Shown here: positions 1 to 12,425 of the stretch, in pieces
How positions within the stretch are numbered: the first letter of the stretch is position 1
How the letters are laid out: every line of letters starts with the position of its first letter
DNA from: Plantago major
Taxonomy: Eukaryota; Streptophyta; Magnoliopsida; Lamiales; Plantaginaceae
Reading direction: 5' to 3'
Assembly: GCA_026545765.1 (NCBI GenBank)
Contig: CM048840.1
Span: 33,941,259 to 34,005,258, forward strand
Length of the DNA: 64,000 nt
Notes under the pieces: model-generated
Database searches by the model: none
What the model was told of the DNA's origin: nothing
The model's input: the letters and a program-made list of their open reading frames with translations, nothing else
Program-made: the position numbers and the translations under genes

Positions 1-1982
1 TAGATCGATCGGTAGAAATCTCAACATGAAAGAATAATGCAAACAAATATAAGGTGGATAACCAAAAAAGTCTCTGCAACATTGTATTATTGACTCTTGC
101 AGCTAGCGTGTTATCAGGGCCGGCCCAAAAAAATTGAGGTCCCATGCAAAAATTTTAAAAAGGCCCCAAGTAAACAATATATATAAAAAATAAAAGTTTT
201 CATGTATATGTAATAATATAATTAATCTCCTAATAAACTAACCTACTGAATATATCATTTTAAAAATAACACTTAAAAGTGTTATTAATTTGAAGCAAAA
301 TTATTAATTAAATTCTTTATAACATACTTTATTTTAATATTTTAAACACCCTACTAGTATCATAATATAAAAATTAAGCTAAAATATTCATACCATGCAT
401 TTAACATCCCACATTTGACTCAGTACGCAAGGTGTTATCTTACAACTATGTGAAGTATGAACATGTCAACAAGTGTCAACATACTAAATTAAAGCAATTT
501 GATTTGATTGTTAGTTTTAAGATCTGATTAGTTGAAATATGAATTTCATTTCAATCATTAAATATTGGCCTCATCAACCTATTTTGCTTGATTCATGATC
601 AAGACATCAAGTGATACTTACACAAGGGGGGAATATATATAATCATCGATTGATAGGGATCGATACATATATAGCTCATGAATCACGTAATTTCACATAT
701 AGTTTGAAGATGAATACATAGTGCATGTGATTAAAAGAAAAGGAAATAGCTAGCTAGCTTTATCTTTGAGGCTAGGACCAAAGCATGTCAACTTCCATGC
801 ATGCATATGCATACACTGTGCCACATAACGTGCGTGATTGAAAAAGTAAGTTTGCCTATATTTGATCAGGGTCGGATAGTTATCCCATCAACGTTCTAAA
901 GAAGCCTTTTCCTTGAAAGCTTCCATGGCAAAAGATTAGTCCATTAAGGAATGATTGATAGATACATTATGACCACGAGTGTTACGGTCTAAAATGTCAT
1001 AGTCTTGTCAAATGGTTATCTCAACCCGCGTCTATGTTGATATTGACGGATTTAATTAGAGGACAAACGTCTAAGAATAAGATTGATCCTGGCAGAGTTG
1101 TACTCGTGTAACATCTCACATCTTTATCGAACGAGTTGAACCTCGTAACGAGTCGAGCCGAACCCTTGACAAGGTTGTACTCGTGTAACATCTTCTTCCT
1201 CGCATGTTCTAGCACATTCAACAGAATTTGAACGCCAAAGTGAAACATCTCCTGGAAAAATCCTTTACTTGGCAAGTCAAGTCGAAATTTCTTGTCATTA
1301 ATTCTTTCTAAAATGATTCGAAATAATTTTGTTAGGTGCTAATTGATGGGTGTCGTATAACTTCTTTAGAAGCAGATTCTTAATTAATTTAATCTTGAAG
1401 GTGCTTAAATACGTGGATATATAATAAAGACGTCGACAAATAGTGATAGGAACAGAATCCATGAATCCATAACCAATATTTTACTATTAACTTTCTCAAA
1501 CAGTTTAAAATGGATTAAAATATTTTCAAAAGGTCGAATTTTTGGAGGAAACAATTTGAGTATTGGCATTATATCAGGTATAGATATTGTGCCTGGAATC
1601 TGGATTGAAATGACGTAAAAGTAATAAGCATAATATATTGTACATAACATTATTTAATGTTCTAAGTCTCGTCGAATAGACAAAATTTCCGGTCGGTCTA
1701 AGAAAATTCTGTTCTTAGATTATTCAAAGATAGCAGGTAAAGTCATTACATGTTTTAATTATGCATTCTGGAATATTATATATACAAGCCAATGGCATCT
1801 AAAATTTATTTCTTTCAACCATATAATACTTAACGTTTTCTTAATTTTCTTATCTATTTGTCTATATCCCGACAGAATATACATAATTCACGGAGGTTCT
1901 CCAGGAAGTTCATTTTATTTTATTTTATTTTTTTCCATTGATTTTAGGGATATTGTGATTCTTCATACAATACAATAACCCG
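1..1982. other. AT-rich intergenic stretch
   Basis: No credible gene is visible; open frames are short and lack family features. A GGGCCGGCCC-type palindrome near 118-127, followed by an A-rich tract, resembles the end of a plant DNA transposon, but no partner end was found. A 20-bp direct repeat occurs at 1097-1116 and 1174-1193 and may be LTR debris. Confidence 0.5.
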
Positions 1983-1990
1983 ATTATTTC

Positions 1991-2508
1991 ATGGGAGAAT
2001 GGCTTAACTAGTCCAATTTATTGATAGGGCTGGCACAAACACACACGATTTGTGCTGTGTTGTGATTTTTAGTTCAAAGTTTGTAAATATTTGCATGGAC
2101 AGTCCAATTTTAAATGATTATGCTTAGGTGGAAATTTCTTGGTCACGGTCAATTTACACATCAACTCTTTTGACTCTAAATATTATTTAATTTTAAAATT
2201 ATTAAAAAAAATGAAAATTTAGAAATTTTAGAATTGCACGAACAGTAAAACGTAATAGTAAAAACGTTTTCTGAATTTAATGTTTTGCTACTGTATGGAT
2301 GTTTGATTTTATGGATGTAATCTGACTTAAATGTTTATGGTTGGCATGGATGTTTGAACGTATGGATGTTATTTGAGTTTAATTTACTTGAAATATTTGT
2401 ATTCATGTTTGTGTGTTTGTCTTTGAGTTCAAAAATCACAACATAGCACAAATCTTGTGTGTTTGTGCCAACCTTGTTAATAAATTGGACTAGTTATGCT
2501 ATTATCCC
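1991..2508. mobile_element. Non-autonomous DNA transposon, Mutator-like
   Basis: The two ends form a long imperfect terminal inverted repeat of about 75 bp. The left arm runs from about 1993 (GGGAGAATGGCTTAACTAGT) and the right arm ends near 2508 with the near-identical reverse complement. The flanks carry ATTATTTC on both sides (1983-1990 and 2509-2516). This can be read as an 8-bp duplication, or as 10 bp with one mismatch if the element begins at GGG. Long TIRs starting with GGG and a 9-10 bp duplication are typical of Mutator-like MITEs. There is no coding capacity inside. Superfamily is an inference; the element itself is clear. Confidence 0.8.
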
Positions 2509-2616
2509 ATTATTTCTTTGTTTATCATGTCCCAATTTTTTTTATATTTCATTGTTTATCATGATGATCCAAATAAAAAATTCAATTACGTACATGTGTT
2601 CGGCAGCACATACGAT

Positions 2617-5142
2617 TTTAATTTGTTCAAATTTTTAGATTGAATGGAATTGTTTGATACATGGATTGAACTTCCCTAGCCAGGCTTAGGGCTTGGTCGG
2701 AATTAGGGTTATTAACGAGCCGAGCTGAGCCGAACTTTGGCTTAATAGATCACTGATCGTCAGAATTTTAAGCCCGCTCGTGATCGTCGAGCTTTTCATG
2801 ATCGAACTCGTGATCGGCTCGTTAAAATATCGAGTTGCTTGCGAGCAGCTCGAAAAGCTCGACTTGCTTTTGCTCGTGGGCGCTCGACTCGTTAGAGCTC
2901 GAAAATGAATTCATTTTCTAGATCTGAGGATCTGATTTTTAGAATGAGCTTTTTTTACTTAAGGGAAAGACAACTTAAGTTAGGTTTTTATTTTTGTATA
3001 TGTAAAAAAAATAAAAATTTAAATATATATTAAATTAATTATTGCTCGCGAGCTTCGATTATTTTGCCAGGGTGATCGATTCAAGCTAGAAAATGAGACG
3101 AGCAAGCTTGCGTTGATCGATCTCGAGCTCCATCTGAGCGTTGACCGAGCTTTTTTGCGAGCAGCTCGCGAGCGGCTTGATTCCCTAACACCCCTAGTCG
3201 GAATAGGTCTTGATATCAATCGTTCCAATTGTGCTCAACCTTACTTTTTTGTAATTGAGATATTGGAGTTATGAAATGTATATCATTCATTGTGGTAGAT
3301 AAATACAGTATGAATTTATTTTTTATTTAATGTAGTATGTAATTTATGCTTTTGGTGAAAATATTTTGACATTTCTTGCTAGCTGGAAATGTTATAATTG
3401 CATTGTAGTTTTGTGCGATATGGTTTTTAATAGAATGCACCGGGAATGGGTTACATCTTCAATTTTTAGAATGCATATGGATGATGAGTTATTGACATGA
3501 GTATGTTTTTAATTGATCCGCACATGTGTCATATTGTGGCGTATTGAACATGTCATCGGGTATATTCTGACATGTTTTGACGTATCATGTGGAGTATTGA
3601 ACAAATTATGGAAAAAAACTAAATCGTTTTGATTTTTTATTCCCATTTTAGATTAAAAGTGCAAATAGTCAAACAAAAGATTATAAAAATGGACGGACCC
3701 CTCATTTTACTCTTCTTCAGTGTTTTTATCTATAACCCTAATCGGCGTGTTTCAATCCATTCAGTAGCTTAGCGACGGATTTCGTTGTAACCCTAATTGA
3801 CATTTTCCAATCCATTTAATATCTTTGTGGCGGAAAGTCCAAGGTAAACATGATTTGTTATTCGTTATACTTTTTTGATTGAAAAATCTTCACCGTATTA
3901 TTAGAGAGAGTTAATATGAATGGATTAATTTCACATTTTTCAATAGGTTTTTGATTTAATTTCATGCTTTTTTACTTTGTCCAAATATTTAGACTGAATG
4001 TAATTATTTGATATGTGGATCCGTACTTCCCCAGCCAGGCTTAGGGATTGGCATAATAGGTCTTGATAGCGATTTCGTTCAAATTTTGCTCAACCTTACT
4101 TTTTTGTAACTGTGATATTGGAGTTATGAAAATGTATATCAATGGTTGTTGTAGATAGAAATGAATATATTTTATCTAATGTTGGTATGCAATTTATGCT
4201 TTGGTGAAAATATTTTGACATTCCTTGCTAGCTGGAAATGTTATAATTGCATTGTAGTTTTGTGCGATATGGTTTTCAGTTGAACGCACCGGGAATGAGT
4301 TATATCTTCAAATTTTTATAATGCATATGGATGATGAGTTATTGGCATGAGTATGTTTTTGATTGATCCACATTTATATATTGAACATGTCATATAGCAT
4401 ATTGTGGCGTATTAAACGTGTCATCAGGTGTATCGTGATGTGTTTTGACGTATCATGTAGAGTATTCAAAAAATTATGACACAAAAATCATTGGTTTGTT
4501 TTGATTTTTTTCTTCCCATTTTAGATTAGAAGTGCAAATAGTCAAAAGTAAGATTATAAAAAGGGAAGGACCCATCATTTACTCTTCTTCAGTTTTTTTC
4601 TCTGTAACCCAACAAATCGCGTTTTCTAGTCCATCCAATAGCTCGGTGGTTGATTTCTAGAACCTCTAATCGGTGTTTTCCAATCCATTCAGTAGCTTGG
4701 CGGCGGAAAGTCCAAGATAAACATGATTTTTTTTTATTTGTTATACTTTTTTTACTGAAATCTTCACTGTGTTATTAGAGAATTAATATAAATGGATAAT
4801 TTCACGTTTTTCGATAGGTTTTGTGTAATTTCACGAATTTTAATTGGTACAAATTTTCAGATTGAATGAAATTATTTAATATGTGGAATGTACTTTCCCA
4901 CCCAGGCTTAGGGCTTGGTCAGGATAGGCCTTGATAGAGATCGTTCAAAATTTATATAACCTTTCTTTTTCGTAACCGTGATATTTGAGTTATGAAATGT
5001 ATATAATTTGTTGTGGATATGGTCTTCTGTAGAATGTACGGAGAATGAGTTATATATTCAATTTTTTAGAATGCATATGGATGATGAGTTATTGACATGA
5101 TCACATGAGTATGTTTTTAATTTATCCACATTTACATTCAAT
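2617..5142 (+). repeat. Tandem repeat, about 2.4 copies of an ~860-bp unit
   Basis: The landmark CCAGGCTTAGGG recurs near 2680, 4036 and 4902. Long colinear similarity follows each, for example the block around TTGCTAGCTGGAAATGTTAT in units 1 and 2. Unit 1 (about 2617-3965) is lengthened by a hAT insertion, unit 2 runs about 3966-4835, and unit 3 (about 4836-5142) is partial with an internal deletion after about 5018. Each full unit also carries an AACCCTAA-type, pyrimidine-rich stretch that looks like a plant 5' UTR, so the unit may be a duplicated promoter or leader. No long reading frame is present. Confidence 0.8.
2704..3196. mobile_element. hAT-type MITE with 8-bp target duplication
   Basis: GTCGGAAT occurs directly on both sides (2696-2703 and 3197-3204). 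The ends are inverted: the left begins TAGGGTTATTA and the right, read in reverse complement, begins TAGGGGTGTTAGGG. The interior is rich in GAGCTCG/CGAGCTC words. The two sister copies of the host tandem repeat lack this insert at the corresponding position, so they act as empty sites. An 8-bp duplication and TAGGG termini fit the hAT superfamily. Confidence 0.87.
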
Positions 5143-5217
5143 AGCAGAAGCCCAATAATGGCTAAGAAATCCCCAGGTTGGGCGACCAACACCATCATCT
5201 AGAACGGTAGCTTCCAT
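5136..5217 (-). other. Possible orphan first exon (unidentified)
   Basis: On the minus strand an ATG in good plant context (AACAATGG) opens a frame of about 27 codons starting MEATVLDDGVGRPTWGF. It ends at a possible GT donor (AAT|GTAAAT). The residue composition looks protein-like, but I do not recognise the family and see no downstream exon in the adjoining tandem repeats. It could be a gene fragment carried next to a repeat, or chance. The upstream 5230-5460 block resembles an LTR or promoter on the minus strand. Confidence 0.2.
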
Positions 5218-5219
5218 TG

Positions 5220-7247
5220 TTGATCTCTTTTTTGAGATTCTGCTTCGTCTACTGATGCAGCGTGCGTACTAAAGACAAGGAACAAGAACTCAACCTCGTT
5301 GATTCAACAGAATACCAAGAATTGACAGATGAAGATTCGTTGATTCACAGGAATACCGAAAATTGTCAGATTTGAGGAAAACCTCGATTTTTCATATATT
5401 ATCACAAAACTGTCTGACAAAACAATGAAGAAGTACTTAAATAGTAAACCTTAGCCGCCTATAACATAAATAAATAACATAAAGAAAATTACGAAAAAAT
5501 CACTAAAAAGCAGTAAATTGCGATTCTGACCATCCAAATGATGTCCGATGGCCGTTTCGACCCGAAAAACGCTGAGAAAACGTCAAAATCGGACACTTTT
5601 CGGCTGAACAACGTAACTGTCAAAACCTGCCAGAATGATTCGGATGATCTAATTTCTGCATATACGTTAACACCATTCGACCCGCATCATCTACCCATAC
5701 TATCACTCTCATTCAATTCCAATCAGTGTTGGAACAATATAAATCTCTCATCACAAGTCCGGCCAAAGTACTCGTTTTGCCATGAACTTTTTCATTTCCT
5801 AGCCTTTTCCATTTTTCCGGCATGCATTCAAGGGGCGGAGCTCTACAATTTGAATCGAAATTCTACATTTGTAGTTAGATACAATTGAAATCATGGGCCT
5901 GAGTTCTTCTATTTCCAACAATCTGCCTAACTTCCTCCAAGCATTATAAAAATTATAATAATTAGAAAATAATCCGCATCTTGACAATTTGCATATGATA
6001 AAAGACAAAATCGTTGAAATGACTCGACTTAACTAGTGATATCCCGACTAATGTTCTTAATTATAACTATAATATCTTAAATAATACTATATACAAAACA
6101 TTGTATGTACATTATTTATATTATGTATAATAACGATGTTGTTAATAAGAAACATTAATATTTTACGATATAACTGTGTTATTTTTAACATCTCCATAAG
6201 TCTATGGGCTACTTTATGACACTTACTCTACGTACAAATACAATAAAAATCACATGAAGTTATTACGATATCTTGAAATATCATGATGACCGTGGGGTAC
6301 TGATGAACATACCACCTCACTCATTTTTCCTGTCCCACTGGGACACCAAATTACCTAGTTTAATATTCTCACAAGATTCAAATTCCCATTTAACCTTTCT
6401 GGTCGACGGTTACAAACTTCGTCTACAAATTACTCATAAATAATGTCGGTAAAATAAATTTAATAATTCATATCATTAAATATTACATTTTAAATTTTCA
6501 TTATACATTAAAAATTCATTAGATGTATTATACTGTATGTAATGAACTCAAACTCAAAGTTGAACGATGTTGACCAAAAAAGTCAAACGGAAAGTTGAAT
6601 TTGGAATGGAGGAGGAGTAGTTTAAATTATTAACTTTAATTTCTGTTTAATTACCAACATAATTATTTGTCTTTAGTTTCTCTTTTTCTTTACACTCACT
6701 CACTTAATTGGTTTGGCTTTTGTTTTGTTTAATGATATAAGAAGACCAAGGGAAGGAAATAAGAGGGAAAGGCATGGCAGCTAGTAGACTTAGCTAGATG
6801 TCCAAAATTGAACATTTTTTCATTCGTCAAACTAGCTAGGAAGAGAAAGAAAAAAAAAGAACGAACTTATAGTTTTATAGTTTTGTAGTACAAGTGTACA
6901 ACTATGTTTGTAGGATCCACGTAGCAATGCAACTCAATAATTCGATCGTGTCACCTTTAATTTCTTTCTATATATATTTTGATTTTATAGTTGTACACGT
7001 ACTACCATTTTGTTTCATTTTAACCTCATTTCGGAGAAACATCAATTCCACTATCACATTATCAAGTCATGCATGCATGTATATATCTATGTAATCTTAA
7101 CTTTAGTTAAAGCCTCCGATGTTTTACTACTTACATGGTAGCAAAATTCCACATTTCTACCATAACCGTCAAATTAGTGGTGCAATGCATTTGAAGGTCA
7201 TGTGGCTCATAAAAAGACCCAAAAATTAGTGCACAGCATCTGTAACA
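5220..7247. other. Intergenic DNA, probable retroelement fragment at its left
   Basis: 5230-5760 has the feel of LTR-derived sequence: minus-strand TATTTAAGTA, then repeated AAC(C)TCGTTGATTCA and GAATACC(G/A)A words. No reading frame with family features is present. 5760-7247 is AT-rich with no recognisable gene. Confidence 0.35.
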
Positions 7248-7483
7248 TACTCCCTCCCTACTTTTTACAAGGTTTACCATTTGATTTTGTGTGAATTATA
7301 AGCAATATGAAATAAAATAATAAATACTCCAAAAAAGTAAGAGAAAGAATAGATTAAGTAGTAAAGGAGAGTGATGAAAAATTAATAAGTGCAGATAGTT
7401 GATTTTCAAAAAAGAAAACGTTAAACTTAAAAAAAAACCTGAAATGACAAAAAAGTAAACCATTAAAAAAAACGGAGGGAGTA
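7248..7483. mobile_element. Stowaway-like MITE
   Basis: The element begins TACTCCCTCCCTACTTTTT and ends AAACGGAGGGAGTA, giving the classic Stowaway CTCCCTCC terminal inverted repeat with TA target duplication. It is 236 bp long and has no coding capacity. Confidence 0.85.
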
Positions 7484-8047
7484 CTTACTTTGTTAGAATA
7501 TCACACATCATTTGTGAGAAAATAATGCAAACAGACATTATTAACTCTATATAAGACCAACTTTAACATATTTCAGGTTATAACAAGCCAAAGCTTCAGT
7601 GCAAATTCCATCGTTTGCAAGTTAAACTAACACTACGCATTCTATAACTACAACCAATTGCTTCAATATCTGTAAAAATTCTCAATTCTAGAATTTGGAG
7701 AGAACGTTGGTGATCATGTCCGCGAGACTGATTCTCTAAATTGCGCTATTGGGCCAAATATGCCAACTGAAAACAATTGTGGACTAAATATGTCAGTTTA
7801 GAATAGTTGTGGACTATGTTTGACTCTTGTAGCAAATAGTAATTGTGACACTAAATAAACTTGATGGACTAAATGTGACGTTCAGATTGGCTAACATAAT
7901 TCGCATGTGCCCTATTAGTTAGTGTATTGTGATCACCCAAGTACTCAAGGGCTGCGAAGCCCTGTCAAATTGTCAATAAGAACAGCTAGTTTGAGTAATT
8001 CAAGTGATACCACTAGTTATACAATAATAAACAAAAAGAAACCAGAA

Positions 8048-8189
8048 GGCGTTGTTCTCTTTATCTGAAAACTCATAAATTTTAGTTCAGTTCATTTCAG
8101 TTCTGCATAGTTGTTTTTATACTACAGATAAATTCAGTTCAGTTCAGATCAGATCAGTTCAGTTCAGTTCAGACGAAGAGAAGAGAGCC
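8048..8189. mobile_element. Short MITE with CAGTTCAG repeats
   Basis: The left end GGCGTTGTTCTCTTTATCTGA matches, with mismatches, the reverse complement of the right end (GGCTCTCTTCTCTTCGTCTGA). The interior is a degenerate (TTCAG) array. It lies just upstream of the putative TATA box of the WAT1-related gene, so it forms part of that gene's upstream region. The target duplication is not clear. Confidence 0.6.
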
Positions 8190-8347
8190 TAAGTGGCTAA
8201 TTAATGCAATATTTGAAACTTCAGGGTGTTGGAACAATTTATCAAAAACGAAAGCATGGGTGGCGTAGCTTTCACAGGATTCTTTATCATGAATTCTTTT
8301 TCTTTTTTGATACTTTGGGTTCTTTTACACTCACCTTCTTTAAACCT

Positions 8348-8356
8348 CTATTTAAA
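8348..8356 (+). promoter_or_regulatory. Putative TATA box of the first WAT1-related gene
   Basis: CTATTTAAA lies about 95 bp upstream of the start codon at 8451, leaving a 5' leader of about 65-70 nt. Its position is consistent with a plant TATA element; no transcript evidence is available. Confidence 0.45.
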
Positions 8357-8450
8357 CCCCATCAATCTTCCACGTATTATGCACAAACACTCATACATAC
8401 AACTTAATTTGAAGAACAAGAGTTGCTTACTACAAAAAGAAGGGAAAACA

Positions 8451-11371
8451 ATGAAAATGTTGGGAAACAAGCCTTTTCTTGCAGTGGTTGGCATACAATC
8501 AATATATTCAGGATATTTCTTGCTCACAAAAATTGCATTCGATGTTGGCATGAACACTTTTGTGTTTGTTTTCTATAGACAAGCTTTTGCCACTCTCTTC
8601 TTACTCCCCATTGCCTTCTTCTTTGAACGGTACGTACTACGAACTATTCGTACACCCTCTCTTTCACCTTATACCACTCCCTCCGTCAAGCCTGAAACTA
8701 CACGTCTATTACTGCCATGATTTTATTGAAAAAAATATTAACTTGCAGGAAAACAGCTCCACCAATGTCATTCTCAATCTTCGTCAAGATTTTTATGCTT
8801 GCATTATTCGGGTAGGTCATTCTTTTCCAAAATTTGCCTCTAAATCAGGTGGAACATAACATAACTCTACAAGTGACTAATGTTAATTCAAGAAAATCTT
8901 ATAAAAACCAGTTTACACTTAATTAACAGTTGTAAAACTGGTCCGGTTGATGTTCAAATGACGAACGCAAAACTTTATAAATGTCAATATTCACATCTTA
9001 AAGTTTTAATTAAAAAAGGCATGTTGTTTATGCAGGATCACTTTGAGCTTAGATATTGTTGGAGTGGGATTAAAGTATACATCTGCATCTTTGGGAGCTG
9101 CAACAGCCAATACTCTCCCTGTTATAACATTCTTTCTTGCTGTTATACTAAGGTAATTATCTAATTAATCATCATTGCCAAATATTAGTAATTAACTTCA
9201 CTTTTTATAAGAAAAAGTATTTTAGACCTTTATTTTTTTTTGTCTTTCAGTTTTAACAATATTAGTTTGATAGATAAAGCTTCTTTACTTGCAAATAAAT
9301 AAGCAAGCTTTACTTAATAATGGATGGTGATGGCAAAAGATGAAGTCAAATGATCGGTCCAATGCATATTTTGATATATTCTTCCTGCAATTGTAAGGGC
9401 ATCAATCGTCTTCTAAATTAAAGCACATACTAATTTATTTATTTTTCCATCATGGAATTCAACTATTTATTTCAAAATCAAAGGAAAAAGAAGGATAGGT
9501 AAAGATAAAGCAATTTTTTTTTTGTATGAGATGCTTAAAGGTATCGATCCATGTATATATACTCCTACAATAGGAAAAAAGATAGATGATTGATATGTGA
9601 TGTCAAAAAGATTGTGTTGAGATACATCATAGTAGCTACTTTATCGTGTTGCAATGTGAAATGTAAATAATACCCGATTCCTTAAGATTAGTTTGCGGTG
9701 CTGAAATATATATCTTACATCGATTATGTTGGTTACACGTTAAATCGTACTAGGAGCAAAGAGTTCCTCCAATAAGTGAGAGATGTTTTCCTTAATGTGG
9801 AATATATGGTTCACATAAATCATAATGCAATTTAAATTTAGTGGGTGATTATAACCAGAAAAAAGTTGGTTAAAAGTAGAATAATTTTAGAGAAGTTTAA
9901 GCAGCATTAGACAAAAGCTGACATGTTTTAGTTGGGCTGACAAACACTACCTTAATTGGGTTGATCAAAGTGGAAAGCTATAGTAATAAGATGAGATGTC
10001 AATTTTCAGGTTGGAGAAAGTGAATGTGAGGACCAGCCCAGGGATACTGAAAATTGCAGGAGTGACACTCTGCTTGGGTGGAGTTGCAATTATGGCATTT
10101 TACAGGGGCCCTTTCTTGAGAATATTGGTGCACCATCACTTGATAAACAACAATTTGCATCAAGCAACAAACCAAGTCCCTTCGATCATAACTTGGATTA
10201 AGGGTGTTTTCTTAATGCTCTTTGGTAATCTCACTTGGGCTCTGTGGCTTATCCTTCAGGTACCCTACCACATGCTTAATTACTATTCATCTTTTCCATT
10301 TTTAGTGCATACTATGATGCAATTTTTTCTTATGAACATGTGATTCATTACCACGGGTTCTTTTAAAGTGTGCATTTTGTTTTGTCTCCAAACATTATGT
10401 TGCAATTTGATCATATTCGTGTTACGGTGTGATCAGCTTTAACAACTTGCTCTATACGTGGAACTTATAGGGGCGAGTTCTAAAGGATTATCCGTCGAAG
10501 TTGATGTTGACGACGCTACAGTGCCTGTTGAGCACAATCCAGTCTTTCATTGTCGCGGTTCCATTTGCTAGAGACCCAAGTTTGTGGAAACTCGGATGGA
10601 ATGTTCAACTTCTTTCGGTATCCTATTGTGTAAGTCATATAATTAATTAGTGTCTATTTTGCATAGGTTGGGATAATGAGAGTTGAAATTAATATTCGCT
10701 AGCTAGTCGTAAATAATACCAGCACTGAAATTACGTACCATTGTACAATTTATTATTTGAACTCTGACATTATCACATGTGTTTTGCATTCAATATTTCA
10801 AAAGAAAATAGTGTGATTACTTCTCCTGTTTAAAATGGTATCTTTTGGTGTTTGTACAGGGTATAGTGGTGACTGGTGTTTCATTTTACTTGCAAGCATT
10901 TGTGGTTGAGAAGAAAGGGCCAGTATATCTAGCAATGACTACACCATTGATCCTGGTCATTACCATCATTGTTTCCTCATTCATCTTGGGAGAAATTATT
11001 AGTTTCGGAAGGTAATTTGATGTGCGATCCATTCTATTTTCGTCCATCTACACCCATATAATTTGCTTAAAATCGGGTTGAAATGCACAAAACAACACAC
11101 AAAAGTGGATCATGGAATAAAAATATTAGCTATACCGCGTATTTACCTATAAATTTCCGATATGTGCAGTATCTTGGGAGCAGTGTTGCTAGTCGGAGGG
11201 CTATATTTTGTGCTATGGGGAAAAACGAAAGAGGAAGAAAGGGAGAAAGTTAGAGTTTTCCAGCAGCAAGGTGATGTTGAGAAAGATTGTGGAGAATCAA
11301 AGGAAAATGTTTATTGCAATGAACTCCCTTCTGATGTACAAAATATCCAATTTAGCCCATGTCATATATAA
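8451..11371 (+). CDS. WAT1-related (nodulin MtN21/EamA-like) transporter, 7 exons
   Basis: Exons are 8451-8629, 8749-8811, 9036-9152, 10010-10259, 10471-10629, 10860-11011 and 11170-11371. The sum of 1122 nt gives 373 residues with no internal stop, and every intron has GT-AG ends. The product is a multi-pass membrane protein of the plant drug/metabolite transporter family (two EamA repeats, usually ten helices). WAT1 itself moves auxin at the tonoplast; the substrate here is unknown. Family landmarks seen include the N-terminal VFVFYRQAFATLF, the exon-3 helix LGAATANTLPVITFF, the exon-5 segment DPSLWKLGWNVQLLS, the exon-6 QAFVVEKKGPVYLAM and the exon-7 end GLYFVLWGK, followed by an acidic, Lys-rich cytosolic tail. 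Start ATG 8451 is chosen because the family begins just before NKPF. Exon sizes 117, 250 and 152 are shared with the intact paralogue at 29-31 kb. Intron 3 (about 860 bp) is the longest. Confidence 0.93.
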
Positions 11372-11399
11372 TTCAGTAGGGTAGTCCAACTAAAATTTC

Positions 11400-12142
11400 T
11401 GTTCAACTTAGATTTACTTAACAGGCATGACTGATTGCAAGAAAATGTTCTTCATCTGCGGAAATTAGTGCCTGATGGCCTTTCACTCGTAACATGTACT
11501 GAAAAATGACATCTGAAGTATGTGTTCGGAGGACAAATATTATGTGATTTCTTTGAAGATGTATATATGTTCACAGATCAAATATTTAAATAAAAATATG
11601 ACAAGGTCAATAATTTATTTGGGGCGAACATCTTATACACGTGTATAATCTTGTCTAGATTTAAAGTGGAGTCCATTTTGTTTGTAAAAATCAACCACTC
11701 GCAATGATATTTTTCAATGCATTAATTTCTCACTTATAAAGTGAGATAGTTGATTTCCCGGATCTGTGGGAGTAGAGACCAAACGTAGTTAACCCAGTTT
11801 TATATAATGGGCTGCTTAAGATCCAACAAGTTGGAGGTCCATTAATGTGGTCCATCCTGCCCATTTATGTGCACTGACCGTCAAGATTATGAACGGGTGT
11901 TTCGATTTCAGTCACAGTTAATGGCAAAAAATGTTAATTAGCACAAAAGTTGCCCTACTGATTAGTTGGTATTACACAAATTCTTTAGTCTTTTAACTCT
12001 TAATCCTAAGAAATTTGGGAAAATTAGTACTAATAATACCTACCAATGTCATCCTAAATAATTTACGCTGTTCAATCAAATTTATTGTATAACGTTGAAA
12101 ATATACAGTGAACATTGATTAAACTTCGATCTCATATATAGC
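11400..12142. other. Intergenic, 3' flank of WAT1-related gene
   Basis: Contains the probable 3' UTR of the upstream gene (AAATAAAAAT near 11590 could act as a polyadenylation signal). No other gene is visible. Confidence 0.5.
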
Positions 12143-12425
12143 CAGGGGCGGAGCCAGAGTATCAAACCGTCTAGGGCGCATAAATATGGAAAAAATATAT
12201 TTACTAAAAGAAAGAATTTTTTTATTATTGTTAATGCAAATATTTGAAAAAAATGGTAATTTTACCCATAATATATCATATATGTCTTTAAATACAGAAA
12301 AAAACAACATATAACATAAGAAGGGAGGTGGAAAATGGAAAAATATGATAAAAAATACACAATTTTTTTTTTTTTTAAAGGGTAGGGCAAGTGCCCTACC
12401 CATTACATACACACCTCCGCCCCTG
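12143..12425. mobile_element. hAT-type MITE with perfect 8-bp duplication
   Basis: The 283-bp element begins CAGGGGCGGAG and ends CTCCGCCCCTG (perfect 11-bp inverted termini). TATATAGC flanks both sides (12135-12142 and 12426-12433). CAGGGGCGGAG termini plus 8-bp duplication are hAT features. The perfect duplication suggests a fairly recent insertion. Confidence 0.92.

Noticed and set aside
5538-5888. 116-codon plus-strand frame
   Set aside because: No recognisable family or repeats, lies in probable LTR debris, and lacks promoter or splice support.
8204-8407. 67-codon frame upstream of the first WAT1 gene
   Set aside because: Overlaps the TATA/leader region in another frame; low complexity (Phe-rich), no homology recognised.
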